In this document: positions 63,191 to 64,000 of the stretch, in pieces
Layout: every line of letters starts with the position of its first letter
Numbering within the stretch: the first letter of the stretch is position 1
NCBI RefSeq assembly: GCF_020382885.2
Contig: NC_058512.1
Span: forward strand, 10,628,802 to 10,692,801
DNA: 64,000 nt
Reading direction: 5' to 3'
DNA from: Scatophagus argus
Lineage: Eukaryota > Chordata > Actinopteri > Scatophagidae
Made by a program: the position numbers and the translations under genes
Notes under the pieces: model-generated
The model's input: only the letters and a program-made list of their open reading frames with translations
Told to the model about the DNA's origin: nothing
The model's database searches: none

Positions 63191-64000
63191 GTAAGCAGTT
63201 TCACATTTGCACGAGACTTTACCCTCAAAATTCAATGCGGCTGTGTCTTTGGTTATGAAGAAATGTAGCTACCTTTTTGTTGTCAGAGTAGCATGGCTAG
63301 CAGACGTTAGCAAGCTAGCTATATACTCTAATGGCCTACGAAAGCTCCTTCCAGCCACGGCCTACCAGCGGATTTATTCACCATATTATAGCAAATACCT
63401 TTACATAGCAGTTGCATTCTTTTGTTTATAGTGACGGGTTAATTTTGCTAATTTGTCACTGTGTATTTCTACATTCGTGTCGGCATTCGATGGCTGCTGA
63501 ATAGCCATCTTAGCTAACGTTTGGCAGGTTGGTTGGTAAGGGCTAACCTGGGGGCAGTAACTTAACACTGGAGCTAGCCACATCAGGCTCGCCCAACCTT
63601 ATCGAACAGAAATTATTCACCGTTGTTTAAGTTATCTATTAAAGAGCGGTGGGTTTGAAATGTAGGCTCAATGAGGCTTAACTGACATGGAGCAGCCTTG
63701 CTTGTATTCAGATTAACGTTAAGTGTTGTACCCGCTGAGATCAGAAAGCCAATTAATGCTATGCTACCAGTAGATCTATCTGTTAAACAATTTTATAGTC
63801 GTTGTGACAACTGCAAATTGCTGAGAAACAGACGTTTTCTCCGTGTTAGGTGCACTGGTTTGTTTGTCACTGTGAACGTTTAGTTCTGGACAGAATGACA
63901 GCTAAATGTGCACTGTTTTTATAGCCTGTTTCTTTACCGTATAGTACTTTGAGAGCTTACCTTAGTTATATGTGACATTGTGCATAAAGACACGAATAAA
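63191..64000 (+). other. Probable first intron of the next gene
   Basis: No coding exon is recognised before the window ends. Confidence 0.4.

Noticed and set aside
63067..63258. Signal-peptide-like frame (WLGLCLQLCWMLLAADVTG)
   Set aside because: It needs a GTG start and has no recognised domain; the ATG 4 bases upstream is in another frame that stops after 20 codons. A non-coding first exon is more likely.

Overview
The window is nuclear DNA of a teleost fish, probably a percomorph. It holds large spliced genes with GT-AG introns, many (CA)n and (CT)n microsatellites, Tc1-type MITEs, a tRNA-like SINE, a LINE 3' end, and a dispersed repeat that I recall as common in percomorph genomes. It looks AT-rich, with small CpG-rich patches at probable promoters. 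Nothing suggests a prokaryote, an organelle or a virus. Gene names rest on reading the exons and comparing them with remembered vertebrate proteins; no search was run.

Layout, left to right. (1) 1896-3132 (+): the last three coding exons of plgrkt, a plasminogen receptor. (2) 4986-6085 (+): a complete two-exon relaxin-family gene (rln). (3) 23785 down to 8948 (-): a complete jak2 with 23 coding exons, 1132 codons and stop, plus a probable 5' UTR exon and promoter near 29.7-30.1 kb. (4) 32271-33763 (+): a zbtb26-like BTB/zinc-finger gene in two exons, with an in-frame stop inside its fourth zinc finger. (5) 44322-57287 (+): a complete rc3h2 (roquin-2) in 19 coding exons, 1154 codons and stop, with two possible upstream first exons and a 3' UTR of about 4.5 kb. 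(6) About 63.0-63.2 kb (+): an NRF1-site promoter and first exon of the next gene, unidentified, perhaps pdcl by synteny.

plgrkt, rln and jak2 are neighbours on human 9p24; zbtb26 and rc3h2 are neighbours on human 9q33. Here the two sets meet between the jak2 promoter and zbtb26. The genes are independent transcription units, not an operon: jak2 is a cytokine-receptor kinase, rln encodes a secreted hormone, rc3h2 an mRNA-decay factor, plgrkt a membrane receptor and zbtb26 a putative transcription factor.

The points most worth checking are the nonsense codon and the weak-donor intron of the zbtb26-like gene, the joined 9p24/9q33 synteny, a MITE nested in an older repeat inside a jak2 intron, and rc3h2 oddities: a CT microsatellite forming a splice-acceptor tract, a NAGNAG acceptor and a missing C-terminal segment. 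I found no clearly new biological system.
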